From JAUZOB01 sp963692465 (GTDB taxonomy: Bacteria; Bacteroidota; Bacteroidia; Bacteroidales; Prolixibacteraceae), in contig OY829943.1 in NCBI GenBank assembly GCA_963692465.1, positions 558,001 to 622,000 of the forward strand: a DNA stretch of 64,000 bases, read 5' to 3'. Positions 41,691 through 51,482 of the stretch are shown here, piece after piece (within the stretch, counting starts at the first letter, position 1; each line of letters opens with the position of its first letter). The translations under genes were made by a program, and so were the position numbers. Below the pieces are notes generated by a model that was given only the letters and a program-made list of their open reading frames with translations, had not been told where the DNA came from and searched no databases.

Positions 41691-44024
41691 TTACTCCACG
41701 TATTCAATTCTTTTTGTAGAAACAATATCAACCGCAGAGCGGGCTATCATAATATCAAATTCACCGGGTTCAGTGACCTGTCTCATATCAACATTCCAAA
41801 GAGCTAAATCTCTTGGTGTAATTTTAAATCGGACAGTCTTAAGTTCTCCTAGTTTCAATTCAATTTTTTCAAACCCTTTTAACTCAATAACCGGAGTAGT
41901 TACAGAACTAACTACATCTCTCACATATAACTGAACAACCTCTTTACCTTCCCGAAGGCCTGTATTTTTAACATCGACTGTTACAATGACTTCGTCATTG
42001 GCACCAAATTTCATTGTAGAAACACTCATATTGGAATATTCAAAAGAGGTATAACTAAGTCCAAAGCCAAACGGGAACAACGGATCGGTAGAAGAAAACA
42101 CGTAATCACGTCCTGGTCTTCCCGGGGCGCCAGGTTCTCTGTTATTACCTTTGGCTGATGGTTTGTAATTGTAAAATACCGGTAGATGTCCGACCGATTG
42201 AGGAACTGAGACATTCAACCGACCGGAAGGATTTACATCTCCAAAAAGGATCTTAGCGATTGCAGCGCCTCCTCGCTCTCCGGGAAACCATGCTTCTAAA
42301 ATAGCAGGGACATTCTGTTTCTCCCAGTCAATAGACCAAGGTCTTCCATGAACCATAACCAAGATAATCGGTTTTCCAGTTTTATAAATAGCCTGAATTA
42401 AATCACGCTGAACTCCAATAGGATTAAGGTCGGTAACATCGTATCCTTCGCCAGTAGTAAAAGGCTCTTCATTTTCAGCAATTCCCGGACCTTTTCCCCA
42501 CCCAAGTCCTGAAAGGATAACACTGGTTTCACCTACTACAAGGACAACCGCATCGCTTTTAGCTGCTACATTTACAGCATCAGGAAATCCCTCTTTACTT
42601 AGTCCGCTCAAGCTGCATCCCCGTGCATAATTAATTTTCACTTTATCTCCGACCAGTGATTTAATTCCCTGCAATACCGTTACCCCTGATTTATTATCGC
42701 GAGTATAGGTATAATCGCCATATTGAACCTGATCCGCATTAGGACCTATCACAGCCAAGGTCTTCAGTTTTGAAATATTCAGAGGTAACAGATTGTTCTC
42801 ATTTTTTAATAGAATAACCGATTCTTCAGCAATTTTTTGAGCTAAATCAATATGGGATTGTGTATGTACCCGCGATTTAAGCAAAATTGTATCAGAATAA
42901 GGTTTCTCAAATAAGCCGGCCTTAAACTTTACCCTCAATATTCTTTTAACTGCTGTGTCAATAAGTGATTCGGAGACTTTACCTTGCCGGACCAATTGTT
43001 TCAGTGTTGATGCATAAACATCGGGAGTAGCTGCTTCCAAATCGACACCTGCATTAATAGCCATCACAGCAGCAGAAGGTTTATCTTTCGCAATATTATG
43101 GTAAGACATAATCATATTCACACCCCCGTAGTCAGAAAACACATAACCCTGAAAATTCCATTCATTTCGTAATATTCGGGTAAGCAAAAATTTGTTGGCA
43201 TGTGAAGGAATACCATCGACCTCGTTATAAGAAGGCATTATCGAGTAGATATTAGCATCCTCAATTGCCATTTTGAAAGGAGGCAAATACATTGAACGTA
43301 ACTCCCTTTCTCCAATGGAAGCAGGAGCCAAATTAATTCCTGCCTGGGGAACACTATATCCGACAAAATGTTTGGCAGTACAAAGAACCTTACCTTTACC
43401 TATTCCTTTTCTTGTATCTTCAGGTTTTCCCTGCATTCCAATCACAAATGCAGATCCGATCTTTCCTACCATATAAGGATCTTCGGAATAACATTCTTCA
43501 GTTCTTCCATAGCGTGGATCACGAATGATGTCAAACAACGGAGAAAGTGCCTGATCAACTCCTGATGCCGATGCTTCATCAGCAATAGCAGCACCCATTT
43601 CTTCTACTAACGGAGCATTCCACGTACTACCCTGTGCTATCGCCTGAGGAAAGATCGTTGCACCATATGCTAATTGACCATGAAGACATTCGCCTATTTG
43701 TATAAATGGGATTCCCAATCGGGTATTTTCCCTGGCATACTTCTTACTTTGTGCTGATTGTCTGGCAACCATATAAATGCTTTCAAAAGGACTATCGCAA
43801 ACACCTGCTCCATTGGAATTATTCTTATACCCGGCAAGATTGGTCATCGTCATTTGAGCAATCTTCTCATCCAATGTCATCTTTTTTAAAAGATCGTTTA
43901 CCCGTTCTTCTATTGGTAACTTGGAATCTTTATAAAGGAATGGTTTTTGCTGGGCATTCAACGACAGACTAAAAGCACAAAAGCACACCAATACACTTAG
44001 AATCAAATGCAAATAATTTTTCAT
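41691..44024 (-). CDS. GH3 beta-glycosidase, exported
   Basis: A 777-residue three-domain enzyme with a signal peptide (SVLVCFCAFSLSLNAQQ). The (beta/alpha)8 domain includes LLKKMTLDEKIAQMTM and TAKHFVGYSVPQAGINLAPA. The nucleophile aspartate lies in GYVFSDYGGVNM. The second sandwich domain includes LAVIGPNADQ and VVLVVGETSVILSGLGWGKG, and the C-terminal fibronectin III-like domain begins near residue 670. Family members are beta-glucosidases or beta-xylosidases. Given the neighbours, a beta-xylosidase or beta-glucosidase acting on a glycan side chain is possible. It lies 26 bp after the GH92 gene. Confidence 0.94.
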   Translation of the reverse strand: MKNYLHLILSVLVCFCAFSLSLNAQQKPFLYKDSKLPIEERVNDLLKKMTLDEKIAQMTMTNLAGYKNNSNGAGVCDSPFESIYMVARQSAQSKKYARENTRLGIPFIQIGECLHGQLAYGATIFPQAIAQGSTWNAPLVEEMGAAIADEASASGVDQALSPLFDIIRDPRYGRTEECYSEDPYMVGKIGSAFVIGMQGKPEDTRKGIGKGKVLCTAKHFVGYSVPQAGINLAPASIGERELRSMYLPPFKMAIEDANIYSIMPSYNEVDGIPSHANKFLLTRILRNEWNFQGYVFSDYGGVNMIMSYHNIAKDKPSAAVMAINAGVDLEAATPDVYASTLKQLVRQGKVSESLIDTAVKRILRVKFKAGLFEKPYSDTILLKSRVHTQSHIDLAQKIAEESVILLKNENNLLPLNISKLKTLAVIGPNADQVQYGDYTYTRDNKSGVTVLQGIKSLVGDKVKINYARGCSLSGLSKEGFPDAVNVAAKSDAVVLVVGETSVILSGLGWGKGPGIAENEEPFTTGEGYDVTDLNPIGVQRDLIQAIYKTGKPIILVMVHGRPWSIDWEKQNVPAILEAWFPGERGGAAIAKILFGDVNPSGRLNVSVPQSVGHLPVFYNYKPSAKGNNREPGAPGRPGRDYVFSSTDPLFPFGFGLSYTSFEYSNMSVSTMKFGANDEVIVTVDVKNTGLREGKEVVQLYVRDVVSSVTTPVIELKGFEKIELKLGELKTVRFKITPRDLALWNVDMRQVTEPGEFDIMIARSAVDIVSTKRIEYVE

Positions 44025-44050
44025 AACAATTTTTCTAAAAGGAGTTGAAG

Positions 44051-46222
44051 CTAATTTAAATCAAGAGGAAGATCTTTCTGTCCCCATGAGCCCGGCTGAT
44101 TACTCATATTAAACACAATTGATGCACCATTGCAAAGATCAGCATGACGAATCCAGGCTTTATTCCACTTCTTCCCATTCACATAAACAGACCGGATGTA
44201 TTTATTCTTCGCCGAAAGATTATTGGCTCGAATCGTAATCTTATTTCCATTCCATAAAGTCATCACAGACTGATCGACAGATGGAGAAACGATATAATAG
44301 AAATCCCGACCGGCATTAGGAAATAATCCAAGAGATGTAAACACATACCAGCTTCCCATTGCTCCGCTATCTTCATTGCCGGGGAATCCATGATCCAAAG
44401 AAAATTTCCGGTCACGAATCTCACCAACCCACTTACTTGAGAGGTCCGGACGGCCACAATAGATGAACACAAACGGAGAAAGGAATCCCGGCTCGTTATC
44501 CAACCAGATCAGGCTATTTTCAAAACCATAAGATAATCTTTTGGCAAATCGTTCTTTACCTCCGCCCAAGGCAACAAGCTGATTAAATTGATGGGGGACA
44601 AACAATGAATAGGTCCAGGAGTTCGATTCATAAAAGAACTCATGCCAGGAGAAATAATTCCGGCGGGGTTCAAAATCGAGCCAAGTCATATCAGCTTTGC
44701 GAGGCCTGATAAATCCCATATTCCCCTGATCATTAACCGAAGGATCAAATAGCTTCTGCCAGTTCTGTGAACGCTTCAGATAAAAAGCAGAAGCCTCAGT
44801 CTTACCTAATCCTTTGGCTACTTCCGATGCACAGAAATCATTATATGCAAATTCCAGACTATTGGAACAACTCATCATTCCACCGTTATCAGCTTCCCAT
44901 CCATATTTCAAATAAACGGGACTCCGATCATGGTCTGCGTTGTAACGAAGAACATTCCATGCCTTATTCCAATCAACTCCGGTTACTCCTTTTACATAGG
45001 CATCGGCAATCACATTATCGACATCATCTCCGCCTTGTTTCATGTCCATATCCAATCCGGAAGTAAAGCCAGGTTTTACATCCCGGTTATGATCATACCG
45101 ATCAATAAATGAACGGATATTATGAGCCACAAAGTCCTGATCAAGAAGTACCATTAGCGGAAACTTGGTTCTCCAGGTATCCCAGACGTCATAATGATCG
45201 TCAAAATAAGGTTCCTCATTCGTCCAGTTCGGATTATCACCGGTACGGTCGCGTGGCATCAACTGACTATTATAAAATGCCGTATAGAATATTCGTTCTT
45301 TTTGGGTATCCGCAGTGGTAATCGCTATTTTGTTAAAAAGAGAATTCCATATCTCTTTGGCTTCAGCCTCTACCTTATCAAAACTAAAATCAGGTATTTC
45401 CTGGTCAAGGAATTTTTGAGCATTATCAATGCTCTTCATAGAAACCCCGATTTTGAGAAACACCTTCTCGCCCTGAGTCGTTTCAAACTGCAACTTGGCC
45501 CACTGCGTTTTAGTTTCCAATCCATTGTAAGTTCTCTTTACGTCGAAATCTTTCAAAGATTTACTAAATTTCGCATAAAAATATACGTTATAAGGCGTGG
45601 CAGCATCTCCATATCCTCCTGAATAACTACCCCACCCTTTAATAACCTGTTTTTCAGGATCAACAAATAGTTTTCCACCACAAAAACGCCCTTTTACTTC
45701 GGGTGCGATATGCATCGGAATATTGTGAACCAAATCAAGCAAAACAGTCGCACTATCCGAGGCCGGATAGGTAAAACGGTAAATGGCACAATGCTTTGCA
45801 GGAGTTACCTCTGCCAGAATATTATAACGGGTTAATTTTACCCTGTAGTAATAAGGAGTTGTACATTCTTCTGCCTTAGGAGAATCATGCTGATCCTCTT
45901 CGGAACGGAATCCAATCTGAGGGGACAGTAATAACTGTCCGTAACGCCCCCATCCGGTACCCGTTACATGCAACTGAGCAAATCCTCTGATTGGCATCAA
46001 AGGATCATAACCATCATGTTCTCCATGAGGAGTGTGTGGACTCGGATTAATTGACCCGTGAGGCAATTGTGGTCCTATCACACAATTACTCTCACCCTGT
46101 TGACCCATATTCATATCAACCAGATCAACCGGTGTTTTTTTCTGTTGTGCCTGCAGGCTCAAAACAATAGCACACCCGCACACTACAAGTAAGATCTTTT
46201 GAAAATACCCCTTCATATTCAT
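44051..46222 (-). CDS. GH92 alpha-mannosidase, exported
   Basis: A 723-residue calcium-dependent exo-alpha-mannosidase. The N-terminal beta sandwich begins VDLVDMNMGQQGESNCVIGP and includes GFAQLHVTGTGWGRYG. The (alpha/alpha)6 catalytic domain includes YDVWDTWRTKFPLMVLL and GFTSGLDMDMKQGGDDVDNV. GNEDSGAMGSWYVFTSLGLF near the C-terminus is the most conserved GH92 motif. Such enzymes trim mannose from N-glycans or yeast mannan. Signal peptide present (ILLVVCGCAIVLSLQAQ). It starts a three-gene block with GH3 and GH29. Confidence 0.95.
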   Translation of the reverse strand: MNMKGYFQKILLVVCGCAIVLSLQAQQKKTPVDLVDMNMGQQGESNCVIGPQLPHGSINPSPHTPHGEHDGYDPLMPIRGFAQLHVTGTGWGRYGQLLLSPQIGFRSEEDQHDSPKAEECTTPYYYRVKLTRYNILAEVTPAKHCAIYRFTYPASDSATVLLDLVHNIPMHIAPEVKGRFCGGKLFVDPEKQVIKGWGSYSGGYGDAATPYNVYFYAKFSKSLKDFDVKRTYNGLETKTQWAKLQFETTQGEKVFLKIGVSMKSIDNAQKFLDQEIPDFSFDKVEAEAKEIWNSLFNKIAITTADTQKERIFYTAFYNSQLMPRDRTGDNPNWTNEEPYFDDHYDVWDTWRTKFPLMVLLDQDFVAHNIRSFIDRYDHNRDVKPGFTSGLDMDMKQGGDDVDNVIADAYVKGVTGVDWNKAWNVLRYNADHDRSPVYLKYGWEADNGGMMSCSNSLEFAYNDFCASEVAKGLGKTEASAFYLKRSQNWQKLFDPSVNDQGNMGFIRPRKADMTWLDFEPRRNYFSWHEFFYESNSWTYSLFVPHQFNQLVALGGGKERFAKRLSYGFENSLIWLDNEPGFLSPFVFIYCGRPDLSSKWVGEIRDRKFSLDHGFPGNEDSGAMGSWYVFTSLGLFPNAGRDFYYIVSPSVDQSVMTLWNGNKITIRANNLSAKNKYIRSVYVNGKKWNKAWIRHADLCNGASIVFNMSNQPGSWGQKDLPLDLN

Positions 46223-46316
46223 AGTTACAATAAAATAAATAATTACCCCGTTGTAAAGCTAATGATTTCATTTCGGGTTCTAATCATTTTCGTTATTGCA
46301 ATTTTTAGAACAAAAA

Positions 46317-46348
46317 CAGATAGGGGAAGTTTTTTCTTCCCCTATCAT
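46317..46348 (-). terminator. terminator after the unassigned enzyme gene
   Basis: Stem GATAGGGGAAG / CTTCCCCTATC around a short A/T-rich loop, followed on the minus strand by TGTTTTTGTTC. It lies between the 46445 stop and the GH92 start, inside the locus, and may reduce read-through to the exo-enzymes. Confidence 0.75.
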
Positions 46349-46444
46349 AAAACTCAGACAAACCACTAACCCAAATTTTTTGGGCTTTATCATTGTTTCT
46401 TATATTTCCACCAAAATTCTCTTTATAGGCGTAATTTTAATTCA

Positions 46445-48634
46445 TCACCATAAGATCTCAACATGAATTCCTTCCGGATCATTTTCAAACCCTAAATGAC
46501 AAGTCCCTGATATTGCATCCCAGCTCTTGGTAAACTGAGTTATAATTTGCCCTTTATGATCGGTAATACGAATCACTTTCGGAACTGCAGGTAAAAAAAT
46601 ACGCATGCTATTCGTTGTACTTAATGGACTTTTAGCAACCATCGAATAACTATTGGCTGTAATAGTTTCATCGTAGATTCTTGCTGCAGAAGCCAGTACC
46701 TGAGGTTTCTGCCTATTCTTCAACCGGGCAAGACAATAAAGCAATGCTTGTTGCCCCGGATTTACAATTTTCCTCGAAAGGACAGGCAATTCCGGATCAA
46801 ATAAATCAATAACCGGTCCCTTTACCTCATAAGGTTTACTACTCACACTTTCATCCATTACGGAAATTACATCATAAGGTCCTCTCTGCAGATAGAAATT
46901 ATTTTTAAATGCCAGCGTTCCGCTTTTAGTGTCATTTTCATAGGCCTGTTTGATCGTCTTTAGAAAAACATCCTCTGTTTTACCCGATGACATAACGTAA
47001 CTTTTAGGATTCTGTCGTAACACATAAACAACACCCTTTTCAACCTGAAAACGTTGATCGGAATCACCCGGATTTATCTTCAATAACGACCAAAGATGTT
47101 CTGCCGGTGTTTTAAAATGATTCTCCCCGGTATTCCACCATTCCATCACCGATTGATAAGGATCATCATCCTTGCCACAATAGACCAATACACCACCTTG
47201 ACGAACCCAATCAGACAGATACTGATGAACGTCAGGAGACAGCGGTTTCATATTGGAGTAGCTAACAATGAGTATTTTAATATCTTTCAGTGTTTGTTTA
47301 TAGGAAAGATTCTCCATGTGAACCGTCTGCACCGGTATTCCTCTTTTTAACAGCGGCATCGTCTGTCCATAGAAATTTGAAAAGCGAGGATCTTCAAACC
47401 CATTATGGGTCGGATAACGTTGAAACATCAGAGAGTTGCCCATCAAAACCCCAATCGTATTAATACCGGAGACCTGATTCTTCGACAGAGGCATATTATT
47501 TAAGGCATTAATCATTACCTGCATCTGTGTGGAATAATACCTGGGAATAAGAACCTCCTGTTTTTTATCCAACGTTTTATAAGGCTTTGTATAAATTCTT
47601 TCCGGCCATGGCATCACCTCATAACGGTTAACCATCGGATATAAGATTTCGGCAGTAAACGTGGCCTCATAATTCCGTTTATAGTCGCCCCAATCACGGG
47701 GCCAGTCTTCTATCGGGTCGGTAAGGAAATACATTTTTCGTCCGGTTGGGGCTGTCATTGAAGTCATGGAACCGTATTCTAAAAAGGCATTTTCAAAGAC
47801 CCGTTCTTTTTCTTTCCCTTTGAAATAGGTCGGCTCCCGTGACGTACCAGTCCAGACTTGTGCTATATATCCATCAATTCCCGGTAAAGAAGCCAAGCTT
47901 GCTTCGGGGCTTACAATCATCCATGAAGAATAATTAACCAATGAGTGTGTGGCAATATAAACTTTTACATCAACCCCTTTACTTTTTCCATATTCTTTAC
48001 AAAAGGAAGATACTTCCTTTATCGCATTGTAATACAGGTGATACTTCAGCTTATTCGCCAGATAAGTATTTTCGGGTGATTCATGCTGAGGTCTCCATGG
48101 GAAATGATAGTAATTCTGCCATTCGGCTTTAAACGCCTCACTATATCCGGCTCTTGCCCAAAATTCGGGTTCTTCAAAGAAGATCGTATGAATTCCGGCA
48201 TCAATAACTCTTTTGGCAACCTTTTGTTCCATATAGTGAATAAACGACGCAGTAGGAACGATATAGGGAATATTTCTCCCATGCCAGATTGTATCACCAG
48301 TTTGAGTTACCTGTCCTTCGGACAAATGATTTTTACCATCCCACTGTCCCAGAAAATAATCTTCGTACTGACCCCAGGCTATTCCCGTCATAAAAGAAGT
48401 CTGATAACCACGATCTCTCCATGATTGCACTCGTTGTTCAAATGTCATATCGGGACGATCACCGGCACCATAAACAATTGCAATATCCGATCTTACGTCA
48501 ATTTGAGGAATCCACGGACTACTGGTCTGAAATGCGGTCTTCTCCTTTATATGTTTTATCGGTGCGACCTGAGAATAACCACTGGTCGTAAGTATCACAA
48601 GCAAAGACAGACCTATAAATAATTTTTTTCTCAT
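46445..48634 (-). CDS. exported TIM-barrel-like protein, putative unassigned glycoside hydrolase
   Basis: A 729-residue exported protein (signal peptide FIGLSLLVILTTSGYSQ) that I cannot assign to a family. Residues 50-370 look like a (beta/alpha)8 barrel: IAIVYGAGDRPDMTFEQRVQ, YQTSFMTGIAWGQYEDYFLG, and HTIFFEEPEFWARAGYSEAF with clustered glutamates that could be catalytic. Residues 395-520 resemble a GH42-type trimerisation/glutamine-amidotransferase-like domain (TLKDIKILIVSYSNMKPLSP; YLSDWVRQGGVLVYCGKDDD). Beta domains follow to the end. This order is shared by clan GH-A families such as GH42, GH147 and GH164, so it is a plausible beta-galactosidase or beta-mannosidase-type enzyme. The position between SusCD and GH92 supports glycan degradation. 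Confidence 0.6.
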   Translation of the reverse strand: MRKKLFIGLSLLVILTTSGYSQVAPIKHIKEKTAFQTSSPWIPQIDVRSDIAIVYGAGDRPDMTFEQRVQSWRDRGYQTSFMTGIAWGQYEDYFLGQWDGKNHLSEGQVTQTGDTIWHGRNIPYIVPTASFIHYMEQKVAKRVIDAGIHTIFFEEPEFWARAGYSEAFKAEWQNYYHFPWRPQHESPENTYLANKLKYHLYYNAIKEVSSFCKEYGKSKGVDVKVYIATHSLVNYSSWMIVSPEASLASLPGIDGYIAQVWTGTSREPTYFKGKEKERVFENAFLEYGSMTSMTAPTGRKMYFLTDPIEDWPRDWGDYKRNYEATFTAEILYPMVNRYEVMPWPERIYTKPYKTLDKKQEVLIPRYYSTQMQVMINALNNMPLSKNQVSGINTIGVLMGNSLMFQRYPTHNGFEDPRFSNFYGQTMPLLKRGIPVQTVHMENLSYKQTLKDIKILIVSYSNMKPLSPDVHQYLSDWVRQGGVLVYCGKDDDPYQSVMEWWNTGENHFKTPAEHLWSLLKINPGDSDQRFQVEKGVVYVLRQNPKSYVMSSGKTEDVFLKTIKQAYENDTKSGTLAFKNNFYLQRGPYDVISVMDESVSSKPYEVKGPVIDLFDPELPVLSRKIVNPGQQALLYCLARLKNRQKPQVLASAARIYDETITANSYSMVAKSPLSTTNSMRIFLPAVPKVIRITDHKGQIITQFTKSWDAISGTCHLGFENDPEGIHVEILW

Positions 48635-48740
48635 ATTAATAGCCTTTTTGATTTAGCAAAAGTTATGCAATATGCAGGAATAATCACTCCTTTTACTTCG
48701 GCATTTACAAATGAATCTGATTTAAAAATGATAGACTCAA

Positions 48741-48773
48741 AAAATAGCAGAGCTGTTCAAAAGCCCTGCTATT
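48741..48773 (-). terminator. terminator after SusCD-DUF3823 genes
   Basis: Stem AAATAGCAG(GGC) / (GCT)CTGCTATTT followed by a T-run on the minus strand. It lies 14 nt past the DUF3823 stop and probably makes the binding/transport genes more abundant than the enzymes downstream. Confidence 0.82.
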
Positions 48774-48786
48774 TCAATTTTAACCA

Positions 48787-49542
48787 TTAAGGTAAAGCGA
48801 TGCTTTTAGGTTCGTTATAGTTATAGTATTTTAAACCGTAGTTTACACGTGCACCAACTCTGACATACCATGTTTGCTGACCGGGTAATGCAGACTTAGT
48901 CGTTAAGGTAAGGGTTTGACCAAGTACGCTATTGCCATCTGATCCATTATAGCTGACCTGTGTTGAATATCTCTGATCGTAATTATTGTTTCCAATATAT
49001 GGATTGGAGTTAATAAATAGGAAGATATCCGAGAAATCAGACTGAAAGCTGGCGTTATTAGTTCCCCTTGATACTTTTACTTTAACCGAAACGGTCTTGT
49101 CTGCATTAAGAACCGGATCTCCGACCCATTCAACTTTCAAAAACGGTTCAACACTAAAGCTTACGGTTTTAACCCCCTTGATAATTGTTGTCTGACGATT
49201 GTCAACCGTAACATTTCCTGTATTATCATACTGAACAATAGGAACAAATGCTCCCTCTACAGAAATACGATAATTTCCTTCGAAGATTTTAGTATTATTA
49301 AATGTTCCATCCTGTTTTGAATAGAAATAATAAGGATCAGGATTAGCGCTCCAGCTCAACTCATCTAATCGGATACGTACGCCGCCACTACCGACTTCTG
49401 TTTGTATTGGTTTTCCGGTAATCATATCAATCACACTTCCGGTTAATGTCTCGGAAGGAGCCGCATAATTATCACCATCAGAGCAAGAATAGCTTATCAC
49501 AGCAATGGTGCAAACGAACAAATAGAACAATATTTTTTTCAT
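48787..49542 (-). CDS. DUF3823 surface lipoprotein of SusCD locus
   Basis: A 251-residue lipoprotein (lipobox VISYSC, mature start CSDGDNYA) matching the DUF3823 pattern: LTGSVIDMITGKPIQTEVGS, VRIRLDELSW and DGTFNNTKIFEGNYRISVEG. Two beta-sandwich domains are evident. DUF3823 proteins follow SusD in ECF-regulated loci and are thought to be surface glycan-binding proteins that help substrate capture. It begins 20 bp after the SusD stop. Confidence 0.88.
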   Translation of the reverse strand: MKKILFYLFVCTIAVISYSCSDGDNYAAPSETLTGSVIDMITGKPIQTEVGSGGVRIRLDELSWSANPDPYYFYSKQDGTFNNTKIFEGNYRISVEGAFVPIVQYDNTGNVTVDNRQTTIIKGVKTVSFSVEPFLKVEWVGDPVLNADKTVSVKVKVSRGTNNASFQSDFSDIFLFINSNPYIGNNNYDQRYSTQVSYNGSDGNSVLGQTLTLTTKSALPGQQTWYVRVGARVNYGLKYYNYNEPKSIALP

Positions 49543-49562
49543 ATCTTTATTTGTTTAGTCTA

Positions 49563-51470
49563 TTAATAACCAGGATTCTGAATCAAACTCGGACTTTTAG
49601 TAATTTCACCCGATGGAATTTGTTCGTAATACCATCTCGGATCAAAAGTGTATCGGCAATTCCGCTCATCGGTTCTGGCATCAAAGAAATATTTCCCAGC
49701 ATTCGATGAGTAAAAAGGCATCAAAACCCGATAAACAGTTCCATTCATTTCAGTGTCGGCAATTCTCCATCTCTTCAAATCCCACCATGTTTTATTTTCA
49801 AATCCCAATTCTTTTCGTCTTTCTTTTCGAATTACATTAACGCTATTCAGATCACCAACACTCTGTAATAGATCAGCACCAGCTCTTGTCCGGATCTGAT
49901 TGATACAGTTATAGGCATCCGACAAGTAATTCTGATCAGACTGGCCAAGACTACTCAATTCATAAGCTGCTTCTGCCCGGTTCAATAATACTTCGGCATA
50001 TCGCATTTCGATCCATGTTTGATCAGAGTGATTCTCCAATACACTTGACTTCGGCATATCAGGATTAAGATATTTCCGAACAGAGAAACCAGATATAGCA
50101 CAAGTTCCGTCTGATGTAAAGATTCCACTCAGGCCAGCCGGATTCATTTTGGTTCCATCTGGTAAGGTATAAGGAGTCTGTGAACCGTTTGCCGAAGAAA
50201 TCAAGTTTGTTGTAGGATAGTTGCTTGCCGATCCCGGAGGTAAGAGCGGACTTATTCCATTCGATGCATCTCCGGTATAAATACCTCTTCGAATCTCAAT
50301 ATTCTCTCCTTTAAATGCATCTCCCGGGAGTATCACCGTTGCTCTAAGTCTCGGTTCTGCATTTGCAAAAAGATCCATTGTGTTGTTGTAGAGCGTGTAT
50401 TTACCATCGGGTCCAAGTGTATTTAATGTTCCGTCAGCATTTTTGGGTAGACCATCAAAAAGCTCAATATAGTTTAACGTTGGGTTTACCTCAGAAGAAT
50501 ATCCATTGGCTCCCATTGATTGCCGTGGAACATTATAAGCATCATACCCATGCACAGATGAGGGATATAAATATCCCTTTACAAAGATATTTTCAGGACT
50601 GCTGGAATCGAAGAACAGATTGATGTAGTTTTGATATAATGCAGTTTTGTCGTTTCCTCCGACTTTATTGTAAAGGCTGTACTTTCCATCAAGTAGTTTG
50701 GATGCATTGTAACTTGCTTTAAAATAATCAACAGCCCGCGCTGCAGGAATACCACACAATCTGTTTTTACTTCCGTCAAAAAGAGAGATCTGATTGTATT
50801 TGGCGATAGAACCGGCAAATAGCATTGCTCTTGACTTCAAAGCAGCTGCAACATATTTATTTGCCCGACCCGATACACTGGTTTCGTTCATATTTACAAT
50901 AGCCGTATCAAGGTCAGCTGCAATAAAATCATAAACCTTCTCTTCAGAAGAACGTGGAATATTTAATTGTTCCAACGTCTGTCCCGGATACTGTAATACT
51001 TTATCGACAATAGGAACACCGCCATACCGTTTAGCTAATTCAAAATAGGTAAAAGCTCTTACAAAATGGGCTTCACCCAACCAGTTATTGACCTGAGCCG
51101 TAGAGAAATATTTTGAATACTGCGGCAAGGTCTCAATAAAATAGTTCGCATCACGAACAATGTTATAAGCATCGGACCACCACCCGAATGTTTCACTGGT
51201 TGCACTGGTCAGATCCCGGCTAAGTGCCTCTCCTGTATTTGCCGGAGGAGGACTAATGATCCAAAACATGTTATAACCTCTGGTCGGAGAATACCTGAAA
51301 TCTTGTATAGGCATTTCGCTGTACAATCGGGCCATATAAACATCAATTCCCCCGCTGCTTGTAAAGACATCCTTATCCTGGATGACATTCATCGGAGCAA
51401 GATCCAAACTTGTACAGGAAGAAAACCAAAACGAAGCAAATATTATTAGAATATATATTCCTTTTTTCAT
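49563..51470 (-). CDS. SusD/RagB-family glycan-binding lipoprotein
   Basis: A 635-residue surface lipoprotein (FWFSSC lipobox) that caps its SusC partner and binds oligosaccharide. The N-terminal motif LDLAPMNVIQDKDVF is typical. TPR-like helices include WLGEAHFVRAFTYFELAKRY. The C-terminal region has MRYAEVLLNRAEAAYELSSL and VIRKERRKELGFENKTWWDL. The longer length compared with classical SusD (about 550) is common in this group. It begins 12 bp after the SusC stop. Confidence 0.96.
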   Translation of the reverse strand: MKKGIYILIIFASFWFSSCTSLDLAPMNVIQDKDVFTSSGGIDVYMARLYSEMPIQDFRYSPTRGYNMFWIISPPPANTGEALSRDLTSATSETFGWWSDAYNIVRDANYFIETLPQYSKYFSTAQVNNWLGEAHFVRAFTYFELAKRYGGVPIVDKVLQYPGQTLEQLNIPRSSEEKVYDFIAADLDTAIVNMNETSVSGRANKYVAAALKSRAMLFAGSIAKYNQISLFDGSKNRLCGIPAARAVDYFKASYNASKLLDGKYSLYNKVGGNDKTALYQNYINLFFDSSSPENIFVKGYLYPSSVHGYDAYNVPRQSMGANGYSSEVNPTLNYIELFDGLPKNADGTLNTLGPDGKYTLYNNTMDLFANAEPRLRATVILPGDAFKGENIEIRRGIYTGDASNGISPLLPPGSASNYPTTNLISSANGSQTPYTLPDGTKMNPAGLSGIFTSDGTCAISGFSVRKYLNPDMPKSSVLENHSDQTWIEMRYAEVLLNRAEAAYELSSLGQSDQNYLSDAYNCINQIRTRAGADLLQSVGDLNSVNVIRKERRKELGFENKTWWDLKRWRIADTEMNGTVYRVLMPFYSSNAGKYFFDARTDERNCRYTFDPRWYYEQIPSGEITKSPSLIQNPGY

Positions 51471-51482
51471 AAGTCAGGGGTA

